A stretch of 8,132 nt of DNA from an uncultured Collinsella sp. Its GTDB lineage: Bacteria > Actinomycetota > Coriobacteriia > Coriobacteriales > Coriobacteriaceae. Where the stretch lies: assembly GCA_900757185.1 (NCBI GenBank), contig CAAEMX010000033.1:1-8132 (forward strand). The letters run 5' to 3'. The stretch's first letter is position 1. Each line of letters begins with the position of its first letter. This document shows, piece by piece, positions 5,397 through 8,132 of the stretch. A program made the translations under genes and the position numbers. The notes under the pieces were generated by a model. The model did no database searches. It was not told where the DNA came from and saw only the letters and a list, made by a program, of their open reading frames with translations.

Positions 5397-7331
5397 CTAA
5401 TTCTTATCGGAGGCTTCGGCCTCGGCGGACTGTTCGGCGGTTTTCTCGGAATCTGATTCGGAGGTCGATCCCTGATTGGTGTTGTCGCGAATCGTTTGCG
5501 CGTCGATCACCTGGCGGGTCTGCTCTTCATCGATCTGGTGGCGGTACTTGGATATCGTGTCCTGCGCATCGTCGACACTTGTTTGCGGAATGCCCGCCTT
5601 GAGGCGGTTTTGCGTGTCTTCGGGCAGGTCGGACAGCTTAATACTGGTTTCGCTCTCGAGCCAGTGGAGCTTGAGTCCGAGCGGCTTGCCGGGCAGGCCG
5701 CGCCAGACGGCGACATTGCCCTGGTAGGTACCCAGGTAGTACGAGCCGGTGACACCCGTGTAGGCCCAGATGCCAGCTGCCAGCACAAAGACGAGGGCCA
5801 GGATGGCGGCGATAGTAATGTTGCGGCGACGCACGCGTTGCGCTTCGCGCATAACGCCATCGTCAACCAGGTCAACGACTACTACGGTCACGTTGTCGTG
5901 GCCGCCGGCGGCAAGCGCCGCGTCCACTAGGTTGTCGACACAGATTTGCGCGGTTGAGGACTGCGTGGCGATGTTCTCGATATCGCTATCGGGAATCATG
6001 CTCGAAAGGCCGTCAGAGCACAGGATCAGGCGGTCGCCTTCCTCGATATGCAGAGTGAAGTGGTCGGCATACATGGCGGGGTCCGAGCCCAGCGCACGGG
6101 TGATGACCGAGCGGTTGGGGTGGACGCGAGCCTCGTCTGCCGTAATCTCGCCGGCGTCCACGAGCTCCTCCACGTAGGAGTGGTCGCGGGTCACGCGGAT
6201 GAGCGTGCCCTCGTGGAGCAGGTAGGCGCGAGAGTCACCCACGTGGGCGATGGCGAGCGTGTCGTTTTCGATATAGGCGCAAGTGGCTGTGCAGCCCATG
6301 CCGGGCTTGCCCAGGCCGTTCAGGGCCGCCTCGATTACGGCGGCGTTGGCTGCCTCGACGGCTGCGGCCAGGCGTGCTGCGTCGGCGGACTGCGGGGCCG
6401 TCTTGGCAATAGTCTCGACGGCGATGGAAGAGGCTACCTCGCCGGCGGCGTGACCGCCCATGCCGTCGCATACGCAAAAGAGCGGCGACTGCACCAGGTA
6501 GGAATCCTCATTGTGCGGGCGTACGCAGCCAACGTCAGAGCGGGCGCCCCACATGAGTTGCGTGGTGGTGCCGGCATCATAGGTCGAGTCGGTCTCGATG
6601 CGCTCTTCGGTCAGGGGCTCAAAGCTCATGGTCGAGCCGGGGTCTTTGAGCTTGGCCTCAACGGCGGCAACGTCGATTTCGGCTGTGTCACCGGGAGAGA
6701 CGGTGTCGGTCTCGGCGTTTGATTCGGAATCGCCGGTGTCCGGGGAGTCGGGCTCCTCGGACACGCGGGCGGTCGACTCGTCGTCTTGCGGGCTGACGTC
6801 TATAGGCTCGGGCGCCGCAAAGTGCGACGGCGCGGGTGTGCTTTGCGACTGGGCGGCGGGCTCGGCCACGGCATCGGACTCGCTTGCGGGCGCAGGCTGC
6901 GGGGCCTTGGGTGCAGGGCCGTCCTCGGGGGATGGCCCCGCCTCGGGCGCCGGCGTAGACGCGGGCGCAACCTCGGATGCCGGGGCTATGGGAAACGCCG
7001 GCGCGGCGGGTTCGGGTGTCGCAAACACCGCAGCGCTCTCGTTGATTGCCGCGGCGACGGGCTCTGCAAAGTGAGCCGGCGCCGGGGTTGCTTCGGGCGC
7101 TGTGGGCTGTTCCGCAGCATGTGCGCCGATGGGCGCCGCTACGGCATCCTCTTTGCCCTCGTTATCGGCGAGATCCGAAATATCATGCGTTACATGCGAA
7201 AGAGGCAGGGAGAACACGGTGTCCTCGGGCTCCACGGGTGTGGAGTCCGCCGGAGCGGCGTGGGCCGGTGCAGCTACGGCGGCAGCCGGTGCCTCGGTCA
7301 TGGTTGCGGACTTGTTCTCCTCGTCGATCAT
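5397..7331 (-). CDS. pstP: Membrane PP2C Ser/Thr phosphatase with long N-terminal Pro/Ala/acidic extension
   Basis: Metal-dependent phosphatase expected to dephosphorylate the PknB-type kinase and its substrates. The PP2C domain lies at about 258-488 of 644 residues, with VGCVRPHNEDSY, DGMGG (289-293), GDSR (365-368), CSDGL (438-442) and GGHDN (476-480), so all metal-binding signature motifs are present. A basic stop (RVRRR) precedes one transmembrane helix at about 505-526, then a ~118-residue extracytoplasmic, hydrophilic, Glu/Ser-rich tail. Residues 1-255 are low-complexity Pro/Ala/Glu with a near repeat (TPAPAHFAEP at 82-91, TPAPSHFAAP at 165-174) and a Thr-rich stretch (ERIETDSTYD) just before the catalytic domain. 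Mycobacterial PstP starts directly with PP2C, so this extension is unusual. The ATG overlaps the FhaB stop (ATGA) and has AAGGTG eight bases upstream, so the extension is probably translated. The symbol rests on domain order and context. Confidence 0.93.
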   Translation of the reverse strand: MIDEENKSATMTEAPAAAVAAPAHAAPADSTPVEPEDTVFSLPLSHVTHDISDLADNEGKEDAVAAPIGAHAAEQPTAPEATPAPAHFAEPVAAAINESAAVFATPEPAAPAFPIAPASEVAPASTPAPEAGPSPEDGPAPKAPQPAPASESDAVAEPAAQSQSTPAPSHFAAPEPIDVSPQDDESTARVSEEPDSPDTGDSESNAETDTVSPGDTAEIDVAAVEAKLKDPGSTMSFEPLTEERIETDSTYDAGTTTQLMWGARSDVGCVRPHNEDSYLVQSPLFCVCDGMGGHAAGEVASSIAVETIAKTAPQSADAARLAAAVEAANAAVIEAALNGLGKPGMGCTATCAYIENDTLAIAHVGDSRAYLLHEGTLIRVTRDHSYVEELVDAGEITADEARVHPNRSVITRALGSDPAMYADHFTLHIEEGDRLILCSDGLSSMIPDSDIENIATQSSTAQICVDNLVDAALAAGGHDNVTVVVVDLVDDGVMREAQRVRRRNITIAAILALVFVLAAGIWAYTGVTGSYYLGTYQGNVAVWRGLPGKPLGLKLHWLESETSIKLSDLPEDTQNRLKAGIPQTSVDDAQDTISKYRHQIDEEQTRQVIDAQTIRDNTNQGSTSESDSEKTAEQSAEAEASDKN

Positions 7332-7744
7332 CGACGGTTCACCTTCATGACCACGTCGCCAATCTGGACTTCGTCGCCCTCGCGCAGCGTTGCGGGCTCC
7401 ACAAGCTGGCGGCCGTTGACGAGCGTGCCGTTAAGCGAGTTGAGGTCCTCGATGATGAGCGCCGGGCCCTGCAGCGAAAAGCGCGCATGCGAGGCCGAGA
7501 CGAACGGTTCGTTGATGCAGATGTCCGAAGATGGCGAGCGACCGACGATGACGGGGCCGAGCATGTCTACGTGGATGCCGCGGATACCGCGCGGACCCTT
7601 GTCCACATCGATCGTCCAGATAGCCGAGTCGCGACGCTGCCCGCGCACAAGTCCCACGCCGGTCTTCATGACGGCGAACAGGAAGATATAGAGCAGGGCG
7701 ACCAGGACGATGCGGCCTGCAAAAAGGACGATATCGATGTTCAT
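7328..7744 (-). CDS. fhaB: Small membrane-anchored FHA-domain protein, FhaB-like
   Basis: Phospho-threonine reader of 138 aa. An N-terminal hydrophobic segment at about 5-27 anchors it, followed by a short basic stretch (RGQRR). The FHA domain covers about 52-137, with GRSPSSD, SASHARF and the LNSLNGT loop. These carry the Arg, Ser-His and Asn-Gly that contact phospho-Thr and stabilise the fold in FHA domains. Length and layout match mycobacterial FhaB (Rv0019c), which is linked to division under PknA/PknB control. AGGGGA lies nine bases before the ATG. The stop codon overlaps the phosphatase start by four bases, and the upstream FHA gene ends six bases before this one, so these genes are tightly co-transcribed. 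Partners are inferred: a phosphorylated site on the kinase or on the SEDS-PBP fusion would be the natural ligand. Confidence 0.93.
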   Translation of the reverse strand: MNIDIVLFAGRIVLVALLYIFLFAVMKTGVGLVRGQRRDSAIWTIDVDKGPRGIRGIHVDMLGPVIVGRSPSSDICINEPFVSASHARFSLQGPALIIEDLNSLNGTLVNGRQLVEPATLREGDEVQIGDVVMKVNRR

Positions 7745-7750
7745 AAGAGA

Positions 7751-8132
7751 CTATCCCCTAAATTCAAAGGTGCTCAGGCCAAACGTCAGCAGATCGCCGT
7801 TGCGCAGCGGGCAGCGCGTAATGCGGCGGTTGTTGACGAGCGTGCCGTTGGTGGAATTGAGGTCCTCGATCGACCAATCCGAGCCCGTAAAGGTGAGCTG
7901 GGCGTGGCGGCGCGACACGTTGGGGTCGCGCAGGGCAATATCGGAAACTGAGCGCTCGCGACCGATAGTCACCTGTGCGGAGGTGATGCTATGGCTCTCG
8001 CCGCTCACGACGTCGACGAGCTGGGCGAGCGGGCGCTGTGGGGCGCGAGTGCTCGCCATGTTGGAGGCGATGCCGGCTGCGGCGCCTAGGCCCACGGCGG
8101 CACCGGTCGCGGCGGCTCCGCCCATGCCGGCA
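7751..8132 (-). CDS. fhaA: FHA-domain protein, FhaA-like, C-terminal part (5' end outside window)
   Basis: The last ~126 residues are visible. A Gly/Ala-rich stretch (GGAAATGAAVGLGAAAG) leads into a C-terminal FHA domain with VTIGRERSVSD, NVSRRHAQL and LNSTNGTLVNN, so the Gly-Arg, Ser-x-x-His and Asn-Gly signatures are intact. An ATG at 8125 exists, but the frame stays open to the window edge and no ribosome binding site can be seen in the seven remaining bases. This is most likely an internal Met in the linker of a longer protein. FhaA (Rv0020c) has an N-terminal DUF3662 domain, a low-complexity linker and a C-terminal FHA domain, and stands first in this cluster next to fhaB. The DUF3662 part cannot be checked here. 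Confidence 0.85.
   Translation of the reverse strand, partial: AGMGGAAATGAAVGLGAAAGIASNMASTRAPQRPLAQLVDVVSGESHSITSAQVTIGRERSVSDIALRDPNVSRRHAQLTFTGSDWSIEDLNSTNGTLVNNRRITRCPLRNGDLLTFGLSTFEFRG

Overview
The window looks like a chromosomal segment of a high-GC actinobacterium. The best guess is the class Coriobacteriia (Collinsella/Olsenella type). That guess rests on three things: GC-rich DNA, a gene order matching the actinobacterial cell-wall signalling cluster known in Mycobacterium as fhaA-fhaB-pstP-rodA-pbpA-pknA-pknB, and departures from the mycobacterial version (a RodA-PbpA fusion and no PknA). The genus is inference.

All protein genes lie on the minus strand, so transcription runs from high to low coordinates. 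From 8132 down to 416 they are: the 3' part of an FhaA-like FHA protein (cut by the window edge); a small membrane-anchored FhaB-like FHA protein; a membrane PP2C phosphatase (PstP-like) with an unusual ~250-residue Pro/Ala/acidic N-terminal extension; a single ~956-residue protein joining a complete RodA/FtsW (SEDS) glycosyltransferase to a complete class B penicillin-binding transpeptidase; and a PknB-type Ser/Thr kinase with one transmembrane helix and four extracellular PASTA repeats. The first four genes are packed with gaps of 16 bases or less or a 4-base overlap, so they are almost certainly one operon. A 132-base gap precedes the kinase and holds only a doubtful 33-codon ORF. A strong intrinsic terminator at about 324-363 closes the operon.

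Functionally, the kinase would sense muropeptide or lipid II through its PASTA repeats and phosphorylate Thr residues. The FHA proteins would read phospho-Thr, the phosphatase would erase it, and the SEDS-PBP fusion would polymerise and crosslink peptidoglycan. This is a complete write/read/erase circuit beside its wall-synthesis effector.

The first 311 bases hold no gene. They contain 2.4 copies of a 128-base tandem repeat that probably continues past the left edge. Each unit carries what looks exactly like the last 23 bases of a tRNA gene (T-loop, T-stem 3' half, acceptor 3' strand, discriminator, CCA), followed directly by a perfectly conserved GC-rich hairpin. This resembles the tRNA-tail repeats downstream of E. 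coli tyrT and is the most unusual non-coding structure in the window. A tRNA gene on the plus strand just left of position 1 is predicted.
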